A stretch of DNA of 64,000 nt from Closterium sp. NIES-65 (GCA_948144175.1 CANXME010002088.1:372001-436000); one strand, 5' to 3'. Counted from the stretch's first letter, positions 24,001-33,365 are shown. Notes: generated by a model not told the origin, from the letters alone. Made by a program: numbers and translations.

Positions 24001-27000
24001 GGGGACTACTGGGGGGGGACCTGGAACCAAGAAGAGGGGGGGTGGGGGGAGGGACGGAGTGCGGTAGGGGAAGAGGCGGTAGTAGGGTACCGACTCGTCG
24101 AACGTGACGTCCTGGGAGGACAGAACACGTCGAGAGGTGGGGTGGTAAAACTGCCACCCAGGGGCGTCGGGGGGGAACCCGAGGAAGACGCAGGGAGAAG
24201 CACGAGGGGACAGCTTGTCCGCAGACAGGTCGCGAACAAACGCCCGAGATCCCCAGACCCGGAACGCCGACGCATCGCCAACCTTCCCCGTCCACAACAG
24301 AGCTGGGGAGGTCTCCGGTCGAGAGACCCTGGGGTGGAGGTTGATCTGGTGCGCAGCGTACCTGACCGCAAACGGCCACAGAAAATGGGGAGCAGCCGCA
24401 TGCATCATGGACGTACGAGCGACGTCCATGACCATGCCAATGCGGCGCTCAGCGATCCCATTCTGCTGTGGTGAGTCCGGAAGCGTGAAGGTCTGACGGA
24501 TGCCTCGCACACGACAGTAGGTACTCAGGAGGGCCGAGGAGAACTCTCCGCCTCTGTCCGAGTGCAGACGCAAGACAGGGAAGTCAGAGCCAAAGCTTCT
24601 CCGAAGCTGAAGACGAGCTGCGCGGATCCAGTCGATCAACACCTGAGTGACCTCACCCTTGCTGCGCAAGGGGAAGACTGTGGTGTAACGCGAGTAGTCG
24701 TCAACCACTAGCAGGAAGTAGCGCTCCTGACCCTGTCCACGGACGCGGGCTGGGCCCCACACGTCCATGTGAAGCGTCTGCAACGGGGCCTCTGTCGGAG
24801 GAAACTGGGAGGAGTGAGGGGCAGCACGCTGGCGCCCCTCGACACAGGGGACACAGGCAGGGCCAGGGCCCGGAGGAAGGGGAGGGAGGGACCGGGGAAG
24901 ACCAGACACAAGGACCCGCGAGGCCATGCCTCTGAGCCGAAGCAGAGAGGGGTGGCCAAGGCGGTGGTGCCAGAGGAGGGTCTCGTGAGACAGACGACGA
25001 CACGAACAAGGGGCAGACTCAGGACCAGACCTGGACGCTGCAGCAAACACCTGACCAGACGAAGGGGCTCTACCAGACGCAGTACCTGGAGGAGAAGCAG
25101 TGGTCAGTGTGTACAGGCTCGATCCCGGCCGACGTGTAAACGTAGCCAGGTGGCGACCTGTATCCGCCTCCGTACAGTGGGTCACCCGCTGACGAGCAGG
25201 GGTGAACTGGTGGACACCTGCATCCTGGAGGTCAGCACCACTCACCAAGTTCGTCGAGAACGAGGGGAGGTAGAGACCAGTCAGGGTGCCAGAGGGGGCC
25301 GCCGGACACGGGAGGACAGTGGAGAAGCGAGACAGGACAGGCCCCCCAGAGGGGTCCGCCAGGGACACCGCAACCGGCCGACTCAGCGGCGTGAGAGTGG
25401 TGCGGTCCCTAAAGAAGGAGCGAGACGCTCCAGAGTCAAGGGTGAAGGTGTGAGAGGCCGAAGCCGACACAGTACCTGAGAGGGCGGACTCACCAGTACC
25501 TGAAAGCACAGACGCACTGGCACCTAGAGCAGCAGCTGCACAAGTACCTGACGCGGCAGTACCAATGCCCGGGTCAGGCGGGAAACACCGGTAACAGTCA
25601 TCCTCATCACTACCAGTCACAGCATACATAGCAGAGAGAATAGCATCAAAATCAAGATCATAAATAGCTACACCAGCCCTAGACAGCTCTCCCCAGCGGG
25701 GGATCTCAGCGGCCTCCGGAAACTGCTGACGCCAGGCGTCGGTCAGGCGGCCAAAGCAGCGACGGGCTGTGTGGGCGCCTCCACACCTCTCCCCTGCACG
25801 GTCACCAGTGCGAAGAACGTAGGGGCAGGGACCAAGCGCACCACCGCGCTGACGCTGCAAGTACCACTCACGGAGCTGCTGAGGGCCGGGGACGGTGCGA
25901 GAGCGCTGCTGCTGCTGCGGCTGCTGCTGTGGCTGCTGCTGCTGCTGCTGCTGGCGCTGACCACCCCCAGAGCTGCTCCGCTGGGACGAGCCACTCCGAC
26001 CCCCTCCTCCACCGCCACCCCCGCCTCCACCGCCACCCCCGTCGCCACCGCCACCTCCCCCACCAGGACCGTCGCTCCCACCGCTCCCACCGCCTCCTCC
26101 GCTACCACCTCCGCCGCCACCTCCGCCTCCACCGCCGCCACTACTACCTCCACTCCCGCCACCACCCCCCCCGCCACCCCCACTCCCCCCTCCACCCCCA
26201 CCGCCTCCTCCACCGCCCCCTCTGGCTCCACCCGCTCCCTTGCCCCCTTTGCCCTTGCCAGTGCGGCGTCTGCCACTGGGGGCAGACGCCGCGCCGACCG
26301 ACTCAAAACCGACGAGGTCGGCCGCAGCGGCAGAGGCGACAGAGGGCAGCAGGGGGGAGGGACCACACCCCTCAAAGATGGGGGTGCGAGGGTCACCCCG
26401 AGAGGCCCCTACAGCGACAATACTCTTCTCAGCCGCTAGCAGGGACTCCTCAAGGAGGTCGACAGTGAGAGTGGTGGGACAGACAGAGAGAAACTGGTCC
26501 CTAACGACACGAAGGGACTCAGGAAGACGGGTGACGAGAAAGTAGAGAGTGATGTACATGGGAGGAGGGTTCGCAGCGCGGAACTCAGCAGGAAGGGCAG
26601 CGCGGTAGCGGGTGTCACTAGCGCGGAGGTGGGTAACGAGGTCAGCGACAGTGGGAAAGGAAGCGAGGTCAGGGAAGAGAAACGGTAGCATGAGGCGGCT
26701 AAGGGTAGCGGAGGAAGGGGAGGAGTAGCGCGCAACTACAGCGTCGTACAAGGCCTGAGCGGTCTTGCACTGACTAAAGTGGGCACGCTCAGAGGAAGGG
26801 AGGTGGCGACGCACAGCAAGACGTGCAGCAGCATCGCGGGTCGCCCACTTGGAGCGAACGGCAGAGTCAGCATCAGCAGGCGGGGCAGGGACAGCGCCAG
26901 AGACAAAGTCAAAGAGAGAGACCTCATCTACCGCATCACACAGTAAGTACAGCTGCAGATCCTCGATCCAGACGGCAAAGTCAATGGCCCTCCCCTCAGC

Positions 27001-27030
27001 GTCAAAAGTGAGAACATTGGGGGTGGCCAT
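21028..27030 (-). CDS. Intact copia gag-pol polyprotein, 2000 aa
   Basis: A single frame encodes all copia functions for cytoplasmic particle assembly, reverse transcription and integration. Start chosen at 27030 (MATPNVLTFDAEG), as in A, D and F; the frame is open a little upstream but without ATG. Order: gag N-terminus; Gly-rich tract about 266-347; Cys/His motif C402-X13-C416-X3-H420-X4-C425, not a canonical CCHC knuckle; protease DSGAS 532-536; pre-integrase HHRLGHPS; integrase D756, D825, E861 (the last pair spaced D-35-E); Pro-rich and GGAEP repeat hinge about 1034-1150; RT with YVDD 1674-1677; RNase H with VDNK (D1921). The copia order PR-IN-RT-RH is clear. At 2000 residues it is longer than usual copia polyproteins because of the Gly-rich and hinge repeats. 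Activity is inferred, not shown. Confidence 0.95.
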   Translation of the reverse strand: MATPNVLTFDAEGRAIDFAVWIEDLQLYLLCDAVDEVSLFDFVSGAVPAPPADADSAVRSKWATRDAAARLAVRRHLPSSERAHFSQCKTAQALYDAVVARYSSPSSATLSRLMLPFLFPDLASFPTVADLVTHLRASDTRYRAALPAEFRAANPPPMYITLYFLVTRLPESLRVVRDQFLSVCPTTLTVDLLEESLLAAEKSIVAVGASRGDPRTPIFEGCGPSPLLPSVASAAAADLVGFESVGAASAPSGRRRTGKGKGGKGAGGARGGGGGGGGGGGGSGGGGGGGGGSGGSSGGGGGGGGGGGGSGGGGGSGGSDGPGGGGGGGDGGGGGGGGGGGGGGRSGSSQRSSSGGGQRQQQQQQQPQQQPQQQQRSRTVPGPQQLREWYLQRQRGGALGPCPYVLRTGDRAGERCGGAHTARRCFGRLTDAWRQQFPEAAEIPRWGELSRAGVAIYDLDFDAILSAMYAVTGSDEDDCYRCFPPDPGIGTAASGTCAAAALGASASVLSGTGESALSGTVSASASHTFTLDSGASRSFFRDRTTLTPLSRPVAVSLADPSGGPVLSRFSTVLPCPAAPSGTLTGLYLPSFSTNLVSGADLQDAGVHQFTPARQRVTHCTEADTGRHLATFTRRPGSSLYTLTTASPPGTASGRAPSSGQVFAAASRSGPESAPCSCRRLSHETLLWHHRLGHPSLLRLRGMASRVLVSGLPRSLPPLPPGPGPACVPCVEGRQRAAPHSSQFPPTEAPLQTLHMDVWGPARVRGQGQERYFLLVVDDYSRYTTVFPLRSKGEVTQVLIDWIRAARLQLRRSFGSDFPVLRLHSDRGGEFSSALLSTYCRVRGIRQTFTLPDSPQQNGIAERRIGMVMDVARTSMMHAAAPHFLWPFAVRYAAHQINLHPRVSRPETSPALLWTGKVGDASAFRVWGSRAFVRDLSADKLSPRASPCVFLGFPPDAPGWQFYHPTSRRVLSSQDVTFDESVPYYRLFPYRTPSLPPPPLFLVPGPPPVVPLPPQGPAPSGVSQVDAVEPVEVTGDSGAAAGAEPGGAESRGAEPGGAESGGAEPGGAEPGGAVPGGAVSGGTEPGGAEPGGAEPGGAEPGGTVPGGAVSGGTEPGGAEPGGAEPGGAVPGGASSHREPLSPLELREWFARRWRRAAGAGGSSAAEGAAATRPGGARPVGAGAAGSECSPGAGPAEYVGAEPAVGGPTDGAPGAAAGGSGASGGSAGGAAGVGAPAGGAGAVPAVSGVAARPRPYFVPLLQQVLGLTPPPPSLEGPQPVRSQPQLQPASPLPAPSPYAGPTGGLTERREPASRPASPVRTERASGRGSRQRPPPVPGTHRMSLRPSTAPLRAPLPSPPASSLPALADPESDSLRAASPTVTRLLATAVTDPSFESSAASALVTELVDFAARCRLDYAARLVAESESACPPSVGGECALGTDVLEDRQEEFQCLAAASPRLASVLLAPEGDPDALDIPTPRSYAEAVEGPYSSQWQAAMDAEMASWKSTGTYVDAVPPPGANIVSGMWIFRVKRPPGSPPVFKARYVARGFSQRQGVDYFQTFSPTPKMTTLRVLLHIAAQRDYELHSLDFSTAFLQGSLHEEIWLRRPPGFTGTFPPGTQWSLRRPVYGLRQAPREWHDTLRTTLAALGFAPSTADPSLFLRTDTSLPPFYILVYVDDLVFATADTAGLAYVKSELLKRHTCTDLGELRSYLGLQITRDRARRTITLTQSHMVQQVLQRFGFTYSSPQATPLPTRHSLSALPSDESVESSGPYAELVGCLMYLMTCTRPDLAYPLSILARYVAPGRHRPEHMAAAKRVLRYLCSTSGMGLVLGGRSPVVLTGHADASWADDQATQRSSQGYTFSLGSGSVSWRSTRSSSVLGSSCEAEIYAGAMAAQELRWLTYLLTDLGELPRSPPVLYVDNKAMLALCREQRLEHRTKHIALRYFLARELQQRGQLRLAYVASEANTADVFTKALAPCDHQRFCTQLGLVPVLPHLLSS

Positions 27031-28047
27031 AGCAGCAGCTGAAAGTCTCACCGGGATGGGAGAGTCGGGTAGGTCAGCAGCAGGCGGCTCGGGCTGCTCG
27101 TGCAGCTCAGGCGGCTCGGGCTGCTCAGGTACCGGGCGGCTCGGCTACTGCGGGGCGGCTCGGCTACTGCAGGGCGGCTCGGCTGCTGCTGGGCGGCTCG
27201 GCTGCTGCTAGGCGGCTCGGCTGCTGCTGGGCGGCTCGGCTGCTGCTGGGCGGCTCGGCTGCTGCTGGGCGGCTCGGCTGCAGTGCAGTGGCGGGGCCGG
27301 GACAAGGCCGGCGGTAGGGCCGGCGGTAGGGCCAGGTAGGAGCCGGCGGCGGGCCGAGTAGGAGGCCGGCGACGGGCCGAGTAGGAGGCCGGTGGCAGGG
27401 CCGTGTAGGAGGCCGGCGGCAGGGCCGTGTAGGAGGCCGGCGGCGGGCCGAGTAGGAGGCCGGCGGTGGGCCGAGTAGGAGGCCGGCGACGGGCCGAGTA
27501 GGAGGCCGGCGGCAGGGCCGTGTAGGAGGCCGGCGGCGGGCCGAGTAGGGGGCCGGCGGCGGGCCGAGTAGGAGCCGGGGCCGGGTCGTGTAGGAGGCCG
27601 GCGGCTGGCCGTGTAGGAGGCCGGCGGCGGAGCCGAGTAGGAGCCGGCGGCGGGGCCGTGTAGGAGCCGGCGGCGGGCCGAGTAGGAGGCCGGCGGCGGG
27701 CCGTGTAGGAGGCCGGTGGCGGGCCGAGTAGGAGGCCTGCGGCGGGCCGTGTAGGAGGCCGGCGGCGGGGCCGAGAAGGAGGCCGGCGCGGGGCCGCGTA
27801 AGGGGCCGAGTAGGAGCCGGCGGCCCAGGGCCGCGTAAGGGGCCGGCTCGGAGCCGCGTAAGAGGCCGGCGCGGGGCCGCGTAGGAGCCGGCGGCGCAGG
27901 GCCGCGTAAGGGGCCAGCGCGGGGCCGCGTAAGGGGAGAGGGCGACCCGAAGGGTCGCTAAAACAAAAAGGGCGCGCCTCGGGGGGGCGCGCTTCGGTGG
28001 GCCCAAAAAAAAAAAATTCGGTCCTGGAGGGACCTAGCTCTATACCA
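27031..28047 (-). repeat. GC-rich leader, hairpin and primer site of element E
   Basis: About 1 kb between LTR and gag. It holds GCTGCTGGGCGGCTCG-type units (27130-27280) and many GGCCGGCGGCGGGCCGAGTA-like units (27300-27800). Then come an A-run (28005-28016), a hairpin (28020-28034) and the primer site complement (28036-28047). No coding function. Confidence 0.8.
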
Positions 28048-28178
28048 TGTGAAACTATGAGCAGAGGAATGAATTGACTAAGTCAGAGTTGGGTACAAAT
28101 ACAACCCTAGCAAACTGTACCCCATATGTGCTACCCCACTATAGCCTACAAACATGCATCAGCTATAATAATCTGACA
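28048..28178 (-). repeat. 5' LTR of element E
   Basis: 131 bp, no difference found from 20693-20823. The CAATC duplication follows at 28179-28183. Confidence 0.93.
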
Positions 28179-28183
28179 CAATC

Positions 28184-28730
28184 ACCTTAACAATGTGAAT
28201 CGAATCTGCCCCATACATTACACACTATTCTAACGAGAAACAACTGTATTTTTTCCTTTCACACTTAACTCCAATTTGACGCTCCTCTCTTCTTGGTTCT
28301 TGGTTTTGGTTCTTGATTTTGGTTCTTGGTGAGTTCTTGGTTCTTGGTTCTTGTGACTACATAGCTATCCCGTTTTCTCCAATCTCAGTATCCTCTCCCT
28401 CCCATCCCGCCAGCGCCTCTCCCTCCTCCCAACCGCCGTCGCCTCTCCCTCCCATCCCGCCATGGCCTCTCCCTCCCGCCCCGTCATAGCCGCTCCCTTC
28501 CTCCTCGCCGTCGCCTCTCCCTCCCTTCCCGTCGTCGCCTCTGGTGGGTGCACGAGCGTGAGCGCGTGTTGCTGAACGACCTCGCGTTGTTTTCACCGTT
28601 GTCTCAGGTGCGTAGACGTTTCTCGGACCTTTTTACCTCCCTCCTTTGCTTAGGTTTTCTACTTTCTTCGTGAGTTCTCTATGCCAAGATTTCTTAGCAT
28701 TACACTCCCATTGCTCTCCTCTTTGGTCGC
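28184..28730. repeat. Intergenic simple repeats
   Basis: Host DNA to the right of E. TTCTTGG-type repeats lie at 28285-28350 and a CCTCTCCCTCCCATCCCGCC-type repeat at 28390-28540. No gene supported. Confidence 0.6.
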
Positions 28731-29570
28731 CTAATGCGCTGGCGCCTAGCGCGCTGGTGCCTAACGCGCTGGCGCCTAGCGCGCTGGCGCCTAGCGCGCT
28801 GGCGCCTAGCGTGCTGGCGTCTAACGCGCTGGCGCCTAGCGCGCTGGCGCCTAAGGCCCTGGCGCCTAAGGCGCTGGCGCCTAGCGCGCTGGCGCCTAGC
28901 GCGCTGGCGCCTAGCGCGCTGGCGTCTAACGCGCTGGCGCCTAGCGCGCTGGCGCCTAGCGCGCTGGCGCCTAGCGCCTGGCGCCTAAGGCGCTCGCGCC
29001 TAGCGCCTGCGCCTAAGGCGCTGGCGCCTTGTGCTCTGGCGTCTAGCGCGCTGGCGCCTAGCGCGCTGGCGCCTAGCGGCTGGCGCCTAACGCGCTGGCG
29101 CCTAGCGCGCTGGCGCGTATGGCGCTGGCGCCTAGCGCGCTGGCGCCTATCGCGCTGGCGCCTAGCGCGCTGGCGTGTAACGCGCTGGCGCCTAGTGCGC
29201 TGGCGCCTAAAGCGCTGGCGCCTAAGGCGCTGGCGCCTTGTGCTCTGGCGTCTAGCGCGCTGGCGCTTAGCGCGCTAGCGCCTAGCGCGCTGGCGCCTAG
29301 CGGCTGGCGCCTAAGGCGCTGGCGCCTAGTGCGCTGGCGCCTAAGGCGCTGGCGCCTAGCGCGCTGGCGCGTATGGCGCTGGCGCCTAGCGCGCTGGCGC
29401 CTATCGCACTGGCGCCTAGCGCGCTGGCGTGTAACGCGCTGGCGCCTAGCGCGCTGGCGCCTAGCGCGCTGGCGCCTAGCGCGCTGGCGCCTATCGCGCT
29501 GGCGCCGAGCGCGCTGGCTTCTAAGGCGCTGGCGCCTAGCGCGCTGGCGCCCAATGCGCTGGCGATTAGC
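28731..29570. repeat. 15-bp minisatellite, GCGCTGGCGCCTAGC
   Basis: Roughly 55 tandem copies, with variants in the last bases (CTAAC, CTAAG, CTTGT). The unit contains GGCGCC and GCGC palindromes. Because 15 is divisible by 3, long frames stay open on both strands (Ala-Leu-Ala-Pro-Ser repeats); these are not gene evidence. Confidence 0.9.
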
Positions 29571-29696
29571 TCGCTGGCACCTTGCAGCGTGCCGCGCGCT
29601 GGTGGCTTGTGCGCTGCTTGTTGCGGCAGTGCGCTGGCGAATTCCTGCAGCGGCCTTGCAGCGCTGCGCGCTGGCAAATTATTGCGCACGCCTTGC
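29571..29696. other. Spacer between two minisatellites
   Basis: About 125 bases joining the 15-bp and 21-bp arrays. It carries GTGCGCTGCTTG and GCGCTGGC fragments that look like degenerate units. No gene. Confidence 0.5.
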
Positions 29697-30980
29697 TCCA
29701 GTGAGCTCACGCCTTGCTCCAGTGAGCTCACGCGTTGCTACAGTGAGCTCACGCGTTGCTGCAGTGAGCTCACGCGTTGCTGCAGTGAGCTCACGCGTTG
29801 CTGCAGTGAGCTCATGCCTTGCTGCAGTGAGCTCACGCCTTGCTGCAGTGAGCTCACGCCTTGCTGCAGTGAGCTCACGCCTTGCTGCAGTGAGCTCACG
29901 CCTTGCTGCAGTGAGCTCACGCCTTGCTGCAGTGAGTTCACGCCTTGCTGCAGTGAGCTCACGCGTTGCTGCAGTGAGCTCACGCCTTGCTGCACTGAGC
30001 TCACGCCTTGCTGCAGTGAGCTCACGCCTTGCTGCAGTGAGCTCACGCCTTGCTGCAGTGAGCTCACGCCTTGCTGCAGTGAGCTCACGCCTTGCTGCAG
30101 TGAGCTCACGCCTTGCTGCAGTGAGCTCACGCCTTGCTGCAGTGAGCTCACGCCTTGCTGCAGTGAGCTCACGCCTTGCTGCAGTGAGCTCACGCCTTGC
30201 TGCAGTGAGCTCACGCGTTGCTGCAGTGAGCTCACGCCTTGCTGCAGTGAGCTCACGCGTTGCTGCAGTGAGCTCACGCGTTGCTGCAGTGAGCTCACGC
30301 GTTGCTGCAGTGAGCTCACGCGTTGCTGCAGTGAGCTCACGCCTTGCTGCAGTGAGCTCACGCCTTGCTGCAGTGAGCTCACGCGTTGCTGCAGTAAGCT
30401 CACGCCTTGCTGCAGTGAGCTCACGCCTTGCTGCAGTGAGCTCACGCCTTGCTGCAGTGAGCTCACGCCTTGCTGCAGTGAGCTCACGCCTTGCTGCAGT
30501 GAGCTCACGCCTTGCTGTAGTGAGCTCACGCTTTGCTGCAGTGAGCTCACGCCTTGCTGCAGTGAGCTCACGCGTTGCTGCAGTGAGCTCACGCGTTGCT
30601 GCAGTGAGCTCACGCCTTGCTGCAGTGAGCTCACGCGTTGCTGCAGTGAGCTCACGCCTTGCTGCAGTGAGCTCACGCGTTGCTGCAGTGAGCTCACGCC
30701 TTGCTGCAGTGAGCTCACGCGTTGCTGCAGTGAGCTCACGCGTTGCTGCAGTGAGCTCACGCGTTGCTGCAGTGAGCTCACGCGTTGCTGCAGTGAGCTC
30801 ACGCCTTGCTGCAGTGAGCTCACGCCTTGCTGCAGTGAGCTCACGCGTTGCTGCAGTGAGCTCACGCCTTGCTGCAGTGAGCTCATGCCTTGCTGCAGGG
30901 AGCTCACGCCTTGCTGCAGTGAGCTCACGCCTTGCTGCAGTGAGCTCATGCCTTGCTGCAGTGAGCTCATGCCTTGTTAC
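29697..30980. repeat. 21-bp minisatellite, about 60 copies
   Basis: Unit GCTGCAGTGAGCTCACGCCTT (20 bases plus G/C variation at one site, giving GCCTT or GCGTT). Copies are very uniform over about 1.28 kb. Each contains CTGCAG and the 10-base palindrome GTGAGCTCAC. The period is a multiple of 3, so several frames are open throughout, for example (SSLQQGV)n on the minus strand and (SRLAAV S)n on the plus strand. No splice or domain evidence for translation. Confidence 0.92.
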
Positions 30981-31906
30981 GGCAGCCCGCTTGCTCCTCT
31001 GTTAGTGCCTTGCTGCAACTCTCTGGCACCTTGTAGCATGGCGATGCCCAGCTCGTTGCACCAAGGCACCTTGCTCGCTGGAGCCTTGCTGCACACCAGC
31101 GTGGTGTGCGTGACCCTAGGGGATCTTTGCTTCAAACCACGCTTGTGAGTCGTCGAATTCGGTTATCTTCTGTACTTATCATATTTCTTTCAAGTTCCAT
31201 TTCACAATCAAGTGCGTGTTCGTCATTGAATAGTTCACTCCGTTTTCCGACTACAATTCATTTTCTGCTTGACCTGTTTGTTTTGCAAGGTGTGCGAGAC
31301 GCGTTGTGGGGAGCAGGGAGGGATCGAGAGAGAAGACAATGTGGAAATGGGTGGGAGGAGATTTCGATGGTAGAGGGAGAGGAAGGAAGGTAGAAAGGGG
31401 GAGTAAGGGGGGGGGACAAGGTAGCAGTGATTGATACATAATTAACTTATTGCAACTCTTTGTTATGCTTGTCTGCTCCCAAACCTATTTGTGTATGTAT
31501 GTGTGTGCGGTGCGGGTGTGTTTGTGCGTGTGTGTGTTTATGTGTTGTCATTGTGTTTGTTTCACTGTGGGGTTTTACGCGCGTTTGCATTCGTGTTTGT
31601 GGGATGTGTGTTTCAAAGTGTGGTGTTAGTATGTGTTATGTATGCAATTAGAGGTTGTTAATCGTCTTTGGGGCAGCGTGTTTTCGCTGTTTCAACGACC
31701 CCATCAACCTCTGTTGCTGCATGATGCATTTTAACATTCATTTTGAAGCATTCACTCCACCTCATACCTTGTTGTTCATTTGTACAATTGCATTCGTTCA
31801 TGTCGATGCCAGAATGTTATGTCCGGCCGTACAATCCGCCGTATTTATCGACGAGGTTGTGACGGTCGAGCAAGTTCATGGTTTCAACATGATACGTACG
31901 TGCTTA

Positions 31907-32046
31907 CATGTTTTGGGGATCTCATTCAAGAGTGTTTTTTTATCCACTCTTTGAGGCATCCGTTTGAACACAGTTTCAAAACATTCAAACGAGTGCTCCA
32001 AAAAGTGCGTAAATAACACTCTTTGAATGATATCCCCAAAATGTGA
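31907..32046. repeat. Imperfect 140-bp fold-back (MITE-like)
   Basis: The left arm (from ACATGTTTTGGGGATCTCATTCAAGAGTG) pairs with the right arm ending CACTCTTTGAATGATATCCCCAAAATGT. Inner segments around CCGTTTGAACAC and CATTCAAACGAGTGC also pair, so nearly the whole length folds on itself. No protein coding. Confidence 0.65.
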
Positions 32047-32148
32047 AACCAAATATAAAGGGTTGCTACGCAACCCAATAACTGCATATAAATAAAACAA
32101 GAGGCGACGAAATCGTCTTAGGGTTGCGAAGCGTTTTGCATAATTACA

Positions 32149-32234
32149 TACCGTAATCCCCCGCATAGTACACCCTAGGGTGTACTGATAAATACCCCCC
32201 TTTTGGGGAGTGTACTCTGCGGGGGATTACGGTA
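32149..32234. mobile_element. 86-bp element with perfect 14-bp TIRs and TA flanks
   Basis: CCGTAATCCCCCGC and its exact complement bound a short interior that contains a perfect 20-base palindrome (32167-32186). Both ends are flanked by TA. The form fits a Tc1/mariner-type miniature element with a TA duplication, or an unrelated stem-loop. No transposase is seen nearby. Confidence 0.55.
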
Positions 32235-32867
32235 AATTTGTAGAACTTACAATTTACATTATGCTGTAGTATGACACGAAGTAGTACTTCTTGTCGCTAG
32301 GCAAAGATCAAAAGCATCACACCAGAAGGAATCGATCTGGAAACCTTTCGATTCTACGTTCAATCTTATACGACTACGATAGCGCTAATGTCCATTTCGA
32401 ATAGCTGATTTGAACAGAATGTTACTTTTGCGACGAATCTGAGACTACCTTAAGGTTTGTTCGTCCCTTTTTTCTCCCGCTTCTCCTTCTCGCTGGTCAC
32501 GCTCTACCAGCTTCTCCACCTACTCTGACTGCAACTTAGGTAAGAAGATCCCTCAGCTCTAGCTCCAACTAAGTTAGATGCCTATTAGATAGAGTAACAT
32601 TTAGTCAATCCGTATCCTTACTGTGTAAATGGATGAGTATTAGCTAGACTTAGTTGTTTAAACGTAGGTTCTAGGCCCTTTGTAAGATTTCGTTTCTTCC
32701 TGCATAAGCTTGCATCTGTTTCTTCTATTCTTCATCCTTCAACTTTCCTTTCGTCGGTTGCCTTTTCTTCATATTTGCATGTTTTAGTTCTTTTTTTTTT
32801 TTCAACCTCGTCTTAGGTTGTACATAAAGATTGTAATAGGTTGCACGTTCAGTCCATTTCGTTCTCT

Positions 32868-33365
32868 CTCGCTCGTTCTCTCTCTCCCGTTTCTCTCTCT
32901 CCCGTTCTCTCTCTCCCGTTCTCTCTCTCCCGTTCTCTCTCGCTCGTTCTCTCTCTCTCCCGTTCTCTCTCTCCCGTTCTCTCTCGCTCGTTCTCTCTCT
33001 CCCGTTCTCTCTCTCCCGTTCTCTCTCTATCGTTCTCTCTCTCTCGTTCTCTCTCTCGTTCTCTCTCGTTTTCTTTCTCCATCTCTTTCTCTTGTTCGTT
33101 CTCTCTCTCTTGTTCTCTCTCTCTCTCGTTCTCTCGTTCTCCCGCGTTCTCTCGTTTTCTCTCTCTCTCTCTCTCTCGTTCTCCCTCTCTCTCGTTCTCT
33201 CTCTCTCGTTCTCCCTCTCGCGTTCTCTCTCTCTCTCGTTCTCTCTCTCTCTCTCTCGTTCTCTTTCTCTCGTTCTCTCTCTCTCTCTCTCACTCGTTCT
33301 CTCTCTCGTTCTCTCTCTCTCGTTCTCTCTCTCTCGTTCTCTCTCTTTCGTTCTCTCTTTTTCAG
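32868..33365. repeat. CT-rich (CTCTCTCCCGTT)n tract
   Basis: About 500 bases of almost pure pyrimidine on the plus strand, built of CTCTCTCTCGTT and CTCTCTCCCGTT units of 8-14 bases. Long Ser/Leu/Arg or Arg/Glu frames here come from the repeat. Confidence 0.9.

Larger units (their letters stand above)
20693..28178 (-). mobile_element. Copia element E, intact and apparently very young
   Basis: 7486 bp between 131-bp LTRs (3' LTR 20693-20823, 5' LTR 28048-28178) in which I find no difference. Exact target duplication CAATC is at 20688-20692 and 28179-28183. All cis parts are present: primer site complement 28036-28047, post-primer hairpin 28020-28034, long GC leader, and the purine tract complement beside the 3' LTR (20824-20836). 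A single gag-pol frame has no stop or frameshift. It is the only full-length, open copy in the window and could supply proteins to D and F. Confidence 0.93.
30981..32867. other. Intergenic DNA with fold-back elements
   Basis: No gene supported. Contents include a GT-rich stretch (31490-31640), a fold-back at 31907-32046, a GGGTTGC hairpin at 32060-32076 and a TIR-bearing 86-bp element at 32149-32234. Otherwise AT-rich unique-looking sequence. Confidence 0.55.

Noticed and set aside
29738-30970. 410-aa and 628-aa frames of (SSLQQGV)n and (SRLAAVS)n type
   Set aside because: They arise because the 21-bp unit is a multiple of three and lacks stops. Open on both strands, no start context, domain or flanking coding sequence.
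32300-32400. Possible tRNA on the minus strand (GATCGATTCC box-like sequence with a CCAGA/TCTGG stem)
   Set aside because: The would-be T loop has nine bases, and the acceptor and D arms do not pair.
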